A DNA stretch of 39,059 nt from RECO01 sp050485385 (GTDB lineage Bacteria; Pseudomonadota; Alphaproteobacteria; Geminicoccales; Geminicoccaceae), in NCBI GenBank assembly GCA_050485385.1, contig JBJHBG010000037.1, forward strand, positions 1 to 39,059, read 5' to 3'. Positions within the stretch are counted from its first letter, which is position 1. Each line of letters begins with the position of its first letter. The notes under the pieces are model-generated. The model saw only the letters and a list, made by a program, of their open reading frames with translations, searched no databases and was not told the origin of the DNA. Made by a program: the position numbers and the translations under genes. Of this stretch, positions 31,827 to 39,059 are shown piece after piece.

Positions 31827-33403
31827 GCCGTCTCACGCTCCGTTTCAGCTGCGGCGCCGTCGTCGCCTGCGTCGTCGTCACCGGTGCCCTCGGCTTCGCT
31901 CGGCTGGTCGAACCAGTGCGCACGGGCGGCCATGATGACCTCGCCCGCTTCGGCTTCGGTGAGGCCGGCGTCGGGTAGCATCTCGACCAGTTCGTCGGCG
32001 GCGAGATCGGCCAGATCGTCGAGGCTGGTCACGCCCTGTCGGCCGAGCGCGATGATCTGGCTCAGCTCCAGGGCCTCGAAGTCGACCAGTTCCTGGCTCA
32101 AGCCGAGTTCCTCGCAGGTGTTGCGCAGTTCCTCGGCCTCTTCCTCCAGCACCTGCTCGGCGCGCTCCTTCAGCGCGGCGGCGATCTCCTCGTCGAAGCC
32201 CTGGATGGCGGCGATATCGTCGAGCGGTGTGTCGGCCAGTTCCTCGACCGAGCCGAAGCCCTCGGCGGCGAGCAGCTGCGCGATCATCTCCTCCACGTTC
32301 AGCCGGTCGACGAACATGGCGGTCAGCGAGCGGAACTCGTCGTTGCGCCGCTCGCTCTCCTGGCTCTCGGAGATGATGTCGATGTCCCAGCCGGTGAGCT
32401 GCGAGGCGAGGCGGACGTTCTGGCCGCGGCGGCCGATGGCGATGTGTTGCTGGTCGTCGGGTACGACCACCTCGATGCGCCGGCTGTCCGGGTCGAGCAC
32501 CACCTTGGTGACCTCGGCGGGGGCCAGCGCGTTGACCACGAACGTCGCCTCGTCGGACGACCAGGGAATGATGTCGACCTTCTCGCCGGCCAGTTCCTGC
32601 ACCACCGCCTGCACGCGCGAGCCGCGCATGCCGACGCACGCGCCGACCGGGTCGATCGAGCTGTCCTTGGAGATCACCGCGATCTTGGCGCGCGACCCCG
32701 GATCGCGGGCGACCGCCTTGATCTCGATGATGTTGTCGTAGATCTCGGGGACTTCCTGCTCGAACAGCTTCGCCATGAACTGCGGATGCGTCCGCGACAG
32801 GAAGATCTGCGGACCGCGGAGTTCGTGGCGCACGTCGTAGAGGTAGGCGCGCACGCGGTCCTTGGGCTGGAACATCTCGCGCTGGATCAGGTCGTCGCGG
32901 CGGATGATCGCCTCGGCGCGGCCGAGTTCGATCAGCGCGTTGCCGTGCTCCATACGCTTGACCTCACCGACGACGATCTCGCCGACGCGGTCCTTGTACT
33001 CGTCGAACTGCCGTTCGCGCTCGGCCTCGCGCACCTTCTGCACGATGACCTGCTTGGCGCTCTGCGCGGAGATACGGCCGAGGTCGATCGGCGGCAGGGG
33101 CTCCAGGATGACGTCGCCCACCTGGGCCTCGGGGTTCTGCGTCTGCGCGTCGCCGAGCTCGATCTGCCGGGTCGGATCCTCCAGGTCGTCGACCACCTGG
33201 AGCTGGCGGTAGATGCGGATCTCGCCGGTCTTGCGGTCGACCTCGGCCTGGATCTCGTGCTCCATGCCGTACTTGCGGCGGGCGGCCGTCTCGATCGCCT
33301 GCGCCATCGCCTCCAGCACCTCGTCGGCGGTGATGCCCTTTTCCTGGGCGACCGCCTCCGCGACCCGCAACAGCTCGACCCGTCCCAAACTTGGCGTCGT
33401 CAT
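31823..33403 (-). CDS. nusA: Transcription termination/antitermination protein NusA
   Basis: This 526-residue protein binds RNA polymerase and nascent RNA to control pausing, termination and antitermination. It has the N-terminal polymerase-binding domain (to about 125), an S1 domain (GDVILEPLPP onward; GEIVVGEVKRME), two KH domains (SSIDPVGACVGMRGSRVQAV, AIGRRGQNVRLASQLTGW), and two C-terminal helix-hairpin-helix acidic repeats (about 365-490), ending in an acidic tail. MTTPSLGRVELLRVAEAVA from 33403 is the family start; the frame is open further upstream but unlike NusA. It follows rimP, as in nearly all bacteria. Confidence 0.97.
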   Translation of the reverse strand: MTTPSLGRVELLRVAEAVAQEKGITADEVLEAMAQAIETAARRKYGMEHEIQAEVDRKTGEIRIYRQLQVVDDLEDPTRQIELGDAQTQNPEAQVGDVILEPLPPIDLGRISAQSAKQVIVQKVREAERERQFDEYKDRVGEIVVGEVKRMEHGNALIELGRAEAIIRRDDLIQREMFQPKDRVRAYLYDVRHELRGPQIFLSRTHPQFMAKLFEQEVPEIYDNIIEIKAVARDPGSRAKIAVISKDSSIDPVGACVGMRGSRVQAVVQELAGEKVDIIPWSSDEATFVVNALAPAEVTKVVLDPDSRRIEVVVPDDQQHIAIGRRGQNVRLASQLTGWDIDIISESQESERRNDEFRSLTAMFVDRLNVEEMIAQLLAAEGFGSVEELADTPLDDIAAIQGFDEEIAAALKERAEQVLEEEAEELRNTCEELGLSQELVDFEALELSQIIALGRQGVTSLDDLADLAADELVEMLPDAGLTEAEAGEVIMAARAHWFDQPSEAEGTGDDDAGDDGAAAETERETA

Positions 33404-33482
33404 CGTCGCTCGACCCTCTATCGACAGCGCTTGGCCGCAGTCCGTGCGACCCGACGCTCGTTCGTCATCTCGCGGCCGGCTC

Positions 33483-34019
33483 TCAGGGCGACCGACCCTC
33501 GGCGGCCCATCGCTTGGCTGCCGCCAGGAGGGCATCGTTCATCACCAGCTTGGCCTTGCGCACGCCCACATAGGGCAGCTCCACCAAGTCGGTGTCGGTA
33601 GCCAAGGTCACCGTGCCGCCCATCGCCGTTTCCTGGGCATCGGCGATCCGTCCCTTGAACCTGCGCTGGCCCGCCACCGGCTCCACCATTTCCAGGCGCA
33701 CGTCCAAGCCTCGAAAGCGGTGGAAGTGATCGAGGCGCGTTAGCGGTCGATCCAGTCCCGGCGAACTGACCTCGAGGTCGTAGGCCCCTTCGATCGGATC
33801 CTCGACGTCGAGGATCGCGGAAACGGCGTGGCTGACCTCGGCGCAGTGCTCGACGGTCATGCCGGCGCGGTCCTGACGCTCGACCATGACCTGCAGCGTA
33901 CGCCGTCCAGCACCACCAAGCACGACGCGGATCAGATCGTAGCCCATGGCATCCAGGCTGGGCTCCAGCAACGCCGCCGTCACGTCCTCTACTCTGCCTC
34001 CCGCGCGGTCGGTCATCAT
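33483..34019 (-). CDS. rimP: Ribosome maturation factor RimP
   Basis: This protein of about 178 residues is needed for maturation of the 30S subunit. Conserved segments are LLEPSLDAMGYDLIRVVLGG, TLQVMVERQ, VEHCAEVSHAVSAILDVEDPIEGAYDLEVSSPGLDRPLTRLDHFHRFRG and the C-terminal SH3-like part with FKGRI and VRKAKLV. Two consecutive ATGs at 34019 and 34016 are possible starts. It is the first gene of the nusA-infB transcription unit; a hairpin and a candidate promoter lie just upstream. Confidence 0.95.
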   Translation of the reverse strand: MMTDRAGGRVEDVTAALLEPSLDAMGYDLIRVVLGGAGRRTLQVMVERQDRAGMTVEHCAEVSHAVSAILDVEDPIEGAYDLEVSSPGLDRPLTRLDHFHRFRGLDVRLEMVEPVAGQRRFKGRIADAQETAMGGTVTLATDTDLVELPYVGVRKAKLVMNDALLAAAKRWAAEGRSP

Positions 34020-34075
34020 GTACCCCAAGGTCGCCCCGCAGCGTCTCGCCGCCGCAAGCTTTGGACCCCAAACGA

Positions 34076-34101
34076 AAAAGCGGGCCGCGGGGCCCACTTT
34101 T
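34076..34101 (-). terminator. Intrinsic terminator hairpin between trmB and rimP
   Basis: In minus-strand RNA, AAAAGTGGGCC pairs with GGCCCGCTTTT (one U-G pair) around a 4-nt loop, with a U-run at the 3' side. This is a textbook Rho-independent terminator 50 bp after the trmB stop. Plus-strand RNA would have an A-C mismatch, so it is built for leftward transcription. Confidence 0.85.
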
Positions 34102-34119
34102 CAACGAATCCGTAGCCTG

Positions 34120-34148
34120 CATATGCGCGTTCGGCGCTGCCGTGACAA
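34120..34148 (-). promoter_or_regulatory. Candidate promoter for rimP-nusA, upstream of the terminator
   Basis: On the minus strand TTGTCA (34143-34148, 5/6 match to -35) is followed after 17 bp by CATATG (34120-34125, 3/6 match to -10). If it is active, the transcript would begin just before the terminator hairpin at 34076-34101, so the hairpin would act as a leader attenuator for rimP-nusA. Confidence 0.4.
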
Positions 34149-34151
34149 GTC

Positions 34152-34853
34152 CTAATCCCCAGGCCGGCACCGGAAGTGGAGAAAGGTCGGCGGCCGCCCG
34201 GCGGCGCGCGCCTTCGCCTCGTAGCGCGTTTCCGGCCAGTCGTCGGGTCGCCGCCGCCAGTCGTCGGCCCGGACGGCGAGCCATTCGAGCCGCGGTTCGG
34301 CGAGCGTCGCCTCCAGCATCCAGGCGACGTAGCCAGGATCGTCGCTGGCGAGCCTCAGTTCGCCGCCCGGCGCGAGGAGACGGGCGAAGGCCGCGACGGT
34401 GTTGCGGTTCACGATGCGCCGCTTGTGATGGCGAACCTTCGGCCAGGGATCGGGGAAGAGCACGGCGATCCGCTCGACCGCGCCGTCGGGCAGGGCGTCG
34501 AGCAGGAGCCTAGCGTCGTCGACCAGGATGCGGACATTGCCGAGGCCCCGGTTCTCGACCTCCGCGAGCAGGCTCGCGACGCCGTTGAGATAGGGTTCGA
34601 CCCCGAGATGCGTTGCCGTCGGCTGCCGCTCCGCTTGCCAAGCGAGGTGCTCGCCGCCGCCGAACCCGATCTCCAGCCAGAGCCGGTCGGTGCCCGGCCG
34701 CAGCAGATCGCACGGTTCGAGCCGTTGCCCGCCGGCAAGCTCCAATCGCAGCACCGGCAAGAGTTCGTCGAGCAGCCGGCGACGATTGGGCTTGAGGCGC
34801 GGCCCCAACCGGCGTCCGTAGAGGACGCGGCGGGGCCGCTCGGACTCGCTCAC
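34152..34853 (-). CDS. trmB: tRNA (guanine(46)-N7)-methyltransferase
   Basis: This 233-residue SAM-dependent enzyme makes m7G46 in the tRNA variable loop. The SAM-binding motif is WLEIGFGGGEHLAWQA and the family signature is LFPDPWPKVRHHKRRIVN. The N-terminal segment RRVLYGRRLGPRLKPNRRRLLDELLP is typical of alphaproteobacterial TrmB. GTG start at 34853 overlaps the metK stop (GTGA), which links it to its SAM-producing neighbour. The frame continues open across metK, but that part is not coding. A strong terminator follows. Confidence 0.96.
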   Translation of the reverse strand: MSESERPRRVLYGRRLGPRLKPNRRRLLDELLPVLRLELAGGQRLEPCDLLRPGTDRLWLEIGFGGGEHLAWQAERQPTATHLGVEPYLNGVASLLAEVENRGLGNVRILVDDARLLLDALPDGAVERIAVLFPDPWPKVRHHKRRIVNRNTVAAFARLLAPGGELRLASDDPGYVAWMLEATLAEPRLEWLAVRADDWRRRPDDWPETRYEAKARAAGRPPTFLHFRCRPGD

Positions 34854-35992
34854 GCTGCGGCGCGCAACGCCTCGACCAGATCGAGACGCTCCCACGAGAA
34901 GCCGCCATCGGCGTCGGGCTCGCGGCCGAAATGGCCGTAAGCCGCCGTCCGTTCGTAGATCGGCCGGTCGAGCGAGAGGTGCCGGCGAATGCCGCGCGGC
35001 GACAGATCCACGAGGTCCTGCAGCGCCTCGCTCAACCGCGTCTCGGGCACCTTGCCGGTTCCCTGGGTGTCGACGTAGACCGCCAGCGGCTTCGCCACGC
35101 CGATCGCGTAGGCAAGCTGGATCACGCAGCGCGTGGCGAGGCCCGCCGCCACCACGTTCTTGGCGAGGTAGCGCGCGGCATAGGCGGCCGAGCGGTCGAC
35201 CTTCGTCGGGTCCTTGCCGGAGAAGGCGCCACCGCCGTGCGGCGCCGCCCCGCCATAGGTGTCGACGATGATCTTGCGCCCGGTCAGCCCGGCATCCCCG
35301 TCCGGCCCGCCGATCACGAACTTGCCCGTCGGGTTCACGTAGAAGCGCTCCTCCGGCGGCATCCAGCCCGCCGGCAGCACCCGCTCGACGTACCTCCGGG
35401 CGATCCCCCGCACGTCGTCGGGGTGCGCGTGCTCGGCGTGCTGGGTCGAGACCACCACGCTGTCGCAGCCCACCGGCCGGCCATCCCGGTAGCGCAGCGT
35501 GACCTGGCTCTTGCTGTCCGGCCCCAGCAGGGGCTCGGTGCCGGCATGCCGCGCTTCGGCCATCAGGCGCAGGATGGCATGGGCGTAGAGGATGGGCGCC
35601 GGCATCAGCTCCGGCGTCTCGTCGCAGGCGAAGCCGAACATGATCCCCTGGTCGCCGGCGCCGTCCTTGTCGACGCCCTGGGCGATGTCCGCCGACTGCG
35701 CGTGCAGCAGCACGTCCACCTTGGCATCGGCGTGGTGGAAGCCATCCTGCGCGTAGCCGATGTCGGCGACGCAGCGCCGGGCGATCGCCTCGACCTCGGT
35801 CAAGACCTCGAGCGGCCCGCGGGTCTCGCCGGCGATGACGATGCGGTTGGTCGTGGCCAACGTTTCGCAGGCCACCCGCGCCTCGGGGAGGGCGGCCAAA
35901 TAGGCGTCGACCACCGCATCGGAAATGCGGTCGCACACCTTGTCCGGATGCCCCTCGGAGACCGATTCGCTGGTGAAGAGAAACTCGCTCAC
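34850..35992 (-). CDS. metK: S-adenosylmethionine synthetase
   Basis: This 380-residue enzyme makes SAM from methionine and ATP. Landmarks are FTSESVSEGHPDKVCDRISDAVVDAYL at the N-terminus, the signature GAGDQGIMFGFACDE, and GGGAFSGKDPTKVDRSAAYAARY. Length is normal. The start is GTG (35990-35992), with GGAAGGA upstream. I looked for a SAM-II-type riboswitch in the 73-bp leader and saw no convincing fold. The position between the XRE regulator and trmB is shared by many alphaproteobacteria. Confidence 0.97.
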   Translation of the reverse strand: MSEFLFTSESVSEGHPDKVCDRISDAVVDAYLAALPEARVACETLATTNRIVIAGETRGPLEVLTEVEAIARRCVADIGYAQDGFHHADAKVDVLLHAQSADIAQGVDKDGAGDQGIMFGFACDETPELMPAPILYAHAILRLMAEARHAGTEPLLGPDSKSQVTLRYRDGRPVGCDSVVVSTQHAEHAHPDDVRGIARRYVERVLPAGWMPPEERFYVNPTGKFVIGGPDGDAGLTGRKIIVDTYGGAAPHGGGAFSGKDPTKVDRSAAYAARYLAKNVVAAGLATRCVIQLAYAIGVAKPLAVYVDTQGTGKVPETRLSEALQDLVDLSPRGIRRHLSLDRPIYERTAAYGHFGREPDADGGFSWERLDLVEALRAAA

Positions 35993-36065
35993 TACCCGTA
36001 CGTCCTTCCGTCGTTGCGTTTTTCAGGCGAACGAGGGCGGGTTGTGGGGGGCCGAACGCGAACGG

Positions 36066-36503
36066 TCAAGCGCCGGTGCGGCGGCGGGCGTCGAAGGAGG
36101 CGACCGATTTGGCGAGGTCGAGCACCCGCCGCCGCAGCTCCGGATCGTCGATGCGCTCGAACGCGCGGACCAGTTCGAGGGTGTCGCGGCGGTTGCCGTT
36201 GGGCCGTCCTGCCGCTGTTGCGCCGAGGAAGGGAGCGGCGCTTTCGGCGAGCCCGGCCGCGGCGTCGGTGTCGTCAGCCGTGACCTCCTCGAAGAAGAAG
36301 GCGACGTCGACGTCGAGTGCTCGCGCCGCTTCGTAGAGCCGGCTTGCACCGAGGCGGTTGGTCCCGCGCTCGTATTTCTGAATCTGCTGAAAGGTCAGGC
36401 CGAGCAGCTCGCCCAAGCGTTCCTGGCTCATGCCGAGCAGCAGCCGGCGCATGCGCAGGCGGCGGCCGACGTGACGGTCGACGTAGTGAGGCTCGGCTGT
36501 CAT
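36066..36503 (-). CDS. XRE-family transcriptional regulator (SinR/PraR-like)
   Basis: This 145-residue protein has a Cro/C1-type helix-turn-helix at about 8-65: DRHVGRRLRMRRLLLGMSQERLGELLGLTFQQIQKYERGTNRL, then SRLYEAARALDVDVAFFFEE. A helical C-terminal part follows (RRDTLELVRAFERIDDPELRRRVLDLAKSVA). This is the conserved alphaproteobacterial SinR-like regulator represented by PraR in rhizobia, which is linked to biofilm and symbiosis genes; its targets here are unknown. ATG 36503 is chosen over a TTG at 36530. Its own promoter lies at 36530-36558. Confidence 0.92.
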   Translation of the reverse strand: MTAEPHYVDRHVGRRLRMRRLLLGMSQERLGELLGLTFQQIQKYERGTNRLGASRLYEAARALDVDVAFFFEEVTADDTDAAAGLAESAAPFLGATAAGRPNGNRRDTLELVRAFERIDDPELRRRVLDLAKSVASFDARRRTGA

Positions 36504-36529
36504 CGTTTCGAACTCGTAGTGATGGGTCA

Positions 36530-36558
36530 ACTATGCCCAAGCGATGACGCCTTGTTAA
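36530..36558 (-). promoter_or_regulatory. Promoter of the XRE regulator
   Basis: On the minus strand TTAACA (36553-36558, 5/6) and CATAGT (36530-36535, 4/6) are separated by exactly 17 bp. The -35 box overlaps the lnt stop codon, so the regulator has its own promoter squeezed into a 51-bp gap. The region is clearly more AT-rich than its surroundings. Confidence 0.65.
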
Positions 36559-38099
36559 GTACGTCGTCGTGTCGAAATCACTTCCAACGATGCCGCCAAG
36601 AGCAAACCGAACGCGACAGCGACGCCAAGTAATAACCAACGATTTCTTGCGAAGAGTGTTTTTTCAACCATAGCGGGTAGGAGCACGTCGAGCACACCGA
36701 CCTCGTCGAGATCCAGCCGGGCCAAGATGCGTCCGTGCGCGTCGATGCTCGCACTGATCCCGGAATTGGCGACGCGGATCAGCGGCAAGCCCTCCTCGAT
36801 CGCCCGCATACGGGCCATGGCGAGGTGCTGATGGGGGCCGATGCTGTCGCCGAACCAGGTGTCGATGGTCACGTTCAACAACCATTCCGGCCGTGTCGGG
36901 CCGATCACCCGGCCGGCAAAGATGGTCTCGTAGCAGATCAGCGGGCTGAAGGGCGGCAGGCCTTCGAGGTTCAGGGTGCGGCGCGCGGGGCCGCGCGCGT
37001 AGTCGACCGAGCCGGCCGTCAGCTTGTCCAGCCCGAGCGCGCCGAGCACGCTGCGAAACGGCAGGAACTCGCCGAACGGGACGAGGTCGACCTTGTCGTA
37101 GCGCTCACCGACGGCGCCGTCGTGGCCGATCGCGAACAGGCTGTTGGTGACGCCCTCGAGCTGGCCCTGGGCGTCGAAGATCAGCCGGTCGCCGCCGGTC
37201 AGCAGCCAAGGCGTGTCGCTCTGTCGCACCAGCAGGTCGGCGATCACCTCGCGTGCCGCCGTATCCACGTCGAGCCGATAGGGCGAGGCGCCCTCGGACC
37301 AAAGGATGGCGTCGAGCGGACGGTCGGCGGGCATCTGGCTCCAGCGGACCTGCTCGAAGAACCACGTCCGCATGCGTTCGGGGTCGAAGCCGTGGTCGAG
37401 GGCGAAGCCCGCCTGGACGAGCCGTAGCCGTGTCTCGGTGAAGCGGGTGGGCTCGCCGAGGCGTCCTTGCCCCCAAAGGGTGAGGCTGCCCAAGGTGACG
37501 ACGAGCACGCCGAGCCAGGCGAAGCCCGCTATGCGGCCGATACGGAAGACGACCGGTGCGGTGCCGAGCAGCACCGCCAGCCACCCCAGCCACCAGACCG
37601 AGCCCAGGGCCGCACCTTGCGCGAGCGGCAACCAGCCGGCGAAGGCGTAGCCGATCAGATTCCAGGGGAACTGGCCGATCCAGCCGCGCAGCGCCTCGCC
37701 GAGCAGCCAGAGCGGCGCGAAGACGAGGGCTGCGGCGAGCGGGCTTTGCCAACGCCGGAGCGCGAGCACGCTCGAGACCGAGCCCTGAATCAGGGCGATG
37801 CCGAGACAGAGCAGCGCCACCGCCGGTACCGCGAGCGCACCGAAGCGTTCGGCATCGACGGTAAAGGCGATGGCCACCCAATGCAGGCCGGCCGCGGCTT
37901 GCGCGAAGACGAACAAGACCGACAGCCGCCACGCGCGCGGCCACGAGCGGGCGTCGAGCAGGAGCCACAACAGCCAGCCATAGGCCAGGAGCGCCGGCAG
38001 CACGTCGAGCGGCGGCAGTGCGGTCGCCGACGCGGCGCCGGCGACCAGCGCCTGCGACCACGGCGGGACGCGGGCGATCCAAGCCCTCGCGCCGCTCAC
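36555..38099 (-). CDS. lnt: Apolipoprotein N-acyltransferase
   Basis: This 514-residue integral membrane enzyme adds the third acyl chain to lipoproteins. The N-terminal half (to about 205) holds the membrane helices, and a final helix is at 488-505. Between them is a periplasmic nitrilase-like domain with the catalytic E-K-C set: E269 in LWSEGASPY, K336 in YDKVDLVPFGEFLP (with E344), and C389 in PLICYETIF. Length is normal. The GTG start overlaps the corC stop (GTGA), so translation is coupled. The corC-lnt pairing is widespread in proteobacteria. Confidence 0.96.
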   Translation of the reverse strand: MSGARAWIARVPPWSQALVAGAASATALPPLDVLPALLAYGWLLWLLLDARSWPRAWRLSVLFVFAQAAAGLHWVAIAFTVDAERFGALAVPAVALLCLGIALIQGSVSSVLALRRWQSPLAAALVFAPLWLLGEALRGWIGQFPWNLIGYAFAGWLPLAQGAALGSVWWLGWLAVLLGTAPVVFRIGRIAGFAWLGVLVVTLGSLTLWGQGRLGEPTRFTETRLRLVQAGFALDHGFDPERMRTWFFEQVRWSQMPADRPLDAILWSEGASPYRLDVDTAAREVIADLLVRQSDTPWLLTGGDRLIFDAQGQLEGVTNSLFAIGHDGAVGERYDKVDLVPFGEFLPFRSVLGALGLDKLTAGSVDYARGPARRTLNLEGLPPFSPLICYETIFAGRVIGPTRPEWLLNVTIDTWFGDSIGPHQHLAMARMRAIEEGLPLIRVANSGISASIDAHGRILARLDLDEVGVLDVLLPAMVEKTLFARNRWLLLGVAVAFGLLLAASLEVISTRRRT

Positions 38100-38983
38100 G
38101 AAGCGGGCGTCGTTTCGGCCGGGCGGCGGCGGATGCGCAGCCGCTTGACGCGCCGCGGGTCGGCGTCGAGGACCTCGAAGTCCAGCCCCGCGGGATGCGG
38201 GATCACCTCGCCACGGGCGGGCACACGGTCCAACAGCATGAAGACGAGTCCGCCGAGCGTGTCGGCGTCGTCGCGCCGATCCTCGTCGAGCAGTTCCACC
38301 TCCAGCTTCTGCTCCAGCGTCTCCACCTCGATACGCGCGTCGGCCTCGAATGCGCCGTCGGCGGTCTCCAGGAGCTTGGGTTGGAGGATGCGGTCGTGCT
38401 CGTCCTGGATCTCGCCGACGATCTCTTCGATCAGGTCCTCGATGGTCACGAGCCCGTCGGTGCCGCCGTACTCGTCGACGACCACCGCCATGTGGTTGCG
38501 GGTGTCGCGCATCTGCAGGAGCAAGTCGATCACCCGCATCGACGGCGGCACGTGCAGGATCTTGCGGAGTTGCTTGGCGAGATCGAAGGTCTCGCCGTCG
38601 CCCCAGAAGGGCAGCACGTCCTTGATGTGGACCAGGCCGAGCACGTCGTCGAGGGTCTGGCGGAAGACCGGCAGTCGGGTATGCCCCGCGGCGCGGATCG
38701 CCGCTACCACCTCGTCGAGGCTGCTCTCGACTTCGATGGCCTTCACGTCGGAGCGCGGCACCATCACGTCCGATACCTGCAACTCGCCGAAGCTCAGGGC
38801 ATTGAGCAGCAGGCGGCGCTCGTGCTCGGTCAGGCTCTTCAGGTGGTCCGCCTCGTCCTCGAGCAGTTCCTCGATGGTCTCGCGCAAGGAGTTGCCGTCG
38901 TCGCCGGCGCCGAACGCCAGCTCGCGCAGGCGACGGAACAGGCCGACGACCGGGCCGTTGTCGGCGACGTCGCCGCGCATCAT
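38096..38983 (-). CDS. corC: CBS-domain protein CorC/YbeX
   Basis: This 295-residue cytoplasmic protein has two CBS domains (about 68-190: SDVMVPRSDVKAIEV, GHTRLPVFRQTLDDVLGLVHIKDVL and EYGGTDGLVTIEDLIEEIVGEIQDEHD) and a C-terminal CorC_HlyC transporter-associated domain (about 205-285). YbeX/CorC is linked to magnesium/cobalt efflux in Salmonella and to ribosome quality in E. coli. The ATG at 38983 overlaps the ybeY stop (ATGA), which favours it over the next ATG at 38980. It lies in the usual ybeY-corC-lnt order. Confidence 0.95.
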   Translation of the reverse strand: MMRGDVADNGPVVGLFRRLRELAFGAGDDGNSLRETIEELLEDEADHLKSLTEHERRLLLNALSFGELQVSDVMVPRSDVKAIEVESSLDEVVAAIRAAGHTRLPVFRQTLDDVLGLVHIKDVLPFWGDGETFDLAKQLRKILHVPPSMRVIDLLLQMRDTRNHMAVVVDEYGGTDGLVTIEDLIEEIVGEIQDEHDRILQPKLLETADGAFEADARIEVETLEQKLEVELLDEDRRDDADTLGGLVFMLLDRVPARGEVIPHPAGLDFEVLDADPRRVKRLRIRRRPAETTPAS

Positions 38984-39059
38984 CCGTTCTCCAGGATCAG
39001 CGCACGGCCGCGATAGGGCTCGTCGATGCCGAGGTCCGCAAGGAGCGTCACCTCGAGCG
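38980..39059 (-). CDS. ybeY: Endoribonuclease YbeY, C-terminal fragment (partial)
   Basis: The last 25 codons of a minus-strand gene run in from the right edge: LEVTLLADLGIDEPYRGRAL then ILENG and TGA. The E-V-x-L-L-x-x-L-G-I-x-x-P-Y pattern is the typical end of YbeY, the endoribonuclease of 16S rRNA maturation, and its place just before corC agrees. The catalytic histidines lie outside the window. The stop overlaps the corC start. Confidence 0.85.
   Translation of the reverse strand, partial: LEVTLLADLGIDEPYRGRALILENG

Noticed and set aside
35993..36065. SAM-responsive riboswitch before metK
   Set aside because: The leader is GC-rich and short, and I could not build the SAM-II, SAM-V or SAM/SAH folds; a covariance-model scan (Infernal with Rfam) would settle it.
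1..39059. CRISPR array, rRNA genes or tandem repeats
   Set aside because: No regularly spaced repeats and no rRNA signature segments were found.

Overview
The window is high-GC chromosomal DNA from an alphaproteobacterium, most likely a Rhodospirillales- or Geminicoccales-like lineage. The basis is strong G/C at third codon positions, an Irr-type Fur-family regulator, a SinR-like XRE regulator next to metK, and the order ybeY-corC-lnt-XRE-metK-trmB / rimP-nusA-rnpM-infB-rbfA-truB-rpsO-pnp. No rRNA, CRISPR array, transposase or integrase was seen.

Left part (1-10.5 kb, plus strand) is accessory. It opens with the 3' part of a zincin-like protein (HEAVH), a DUF3429 membrane protein, and a protein whose N-terminus resembles the leader motif of extracellular contractile injection system (eCIS) cargo. 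A decayed stretch follows (2598-3070). Then comes a compact cluster (3071-10522): periplasmic CxxxxCW rhodanese, Ser/Thr kinase, PP2C phosphatase, PrsW-like membrane protease, VWA protein and two single-pass membrane proteins, the last ending in a second CxxxxCW rhodanese. Kinase + PP2C + VWA is the TerY-P triad. Here it is joined to a membrane protease and bracketed by periplasmic rhodaneses, which suggests a trans-envelope phospho-signalling system. A tRNA-Gln gene (10614-10687) closes this region.

Middle part (10.7-24.5 kb): a membrane class III adenylate cyclase and glcE-glcD (no glcF) on the minus strand; a divergent padR-adaptor-RND efflux operon with two inverted-repeat operators 30 bp apart; a 2-hydroxyacid dehydrogenase (glyoxylate reductase type); an exported SH3 protein; an endonuclease/exonuclease/phosphatase-fold protein; the Irr-like regulator; and a nitronate monooxygenase-like flavoprotein with a C-terminal cysteine cluster.

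Right part (24.6-39 kb, minus strand) is housekeeping. It is read right to left: end of ybeY, corC, lnt, an XRE regulator with its own promoter, metK, trmB, a terminator-type hairpin, then rimP-nusA-rnpM-infB-rbfA-truB-rpsO-pnp for ribosome maturation, translation initiation and RNA decay. Many junctions overlap by 4 bp. GC-rich hairpins lie before pnp (likely post-transcriptional control) and after it (likely terminator).
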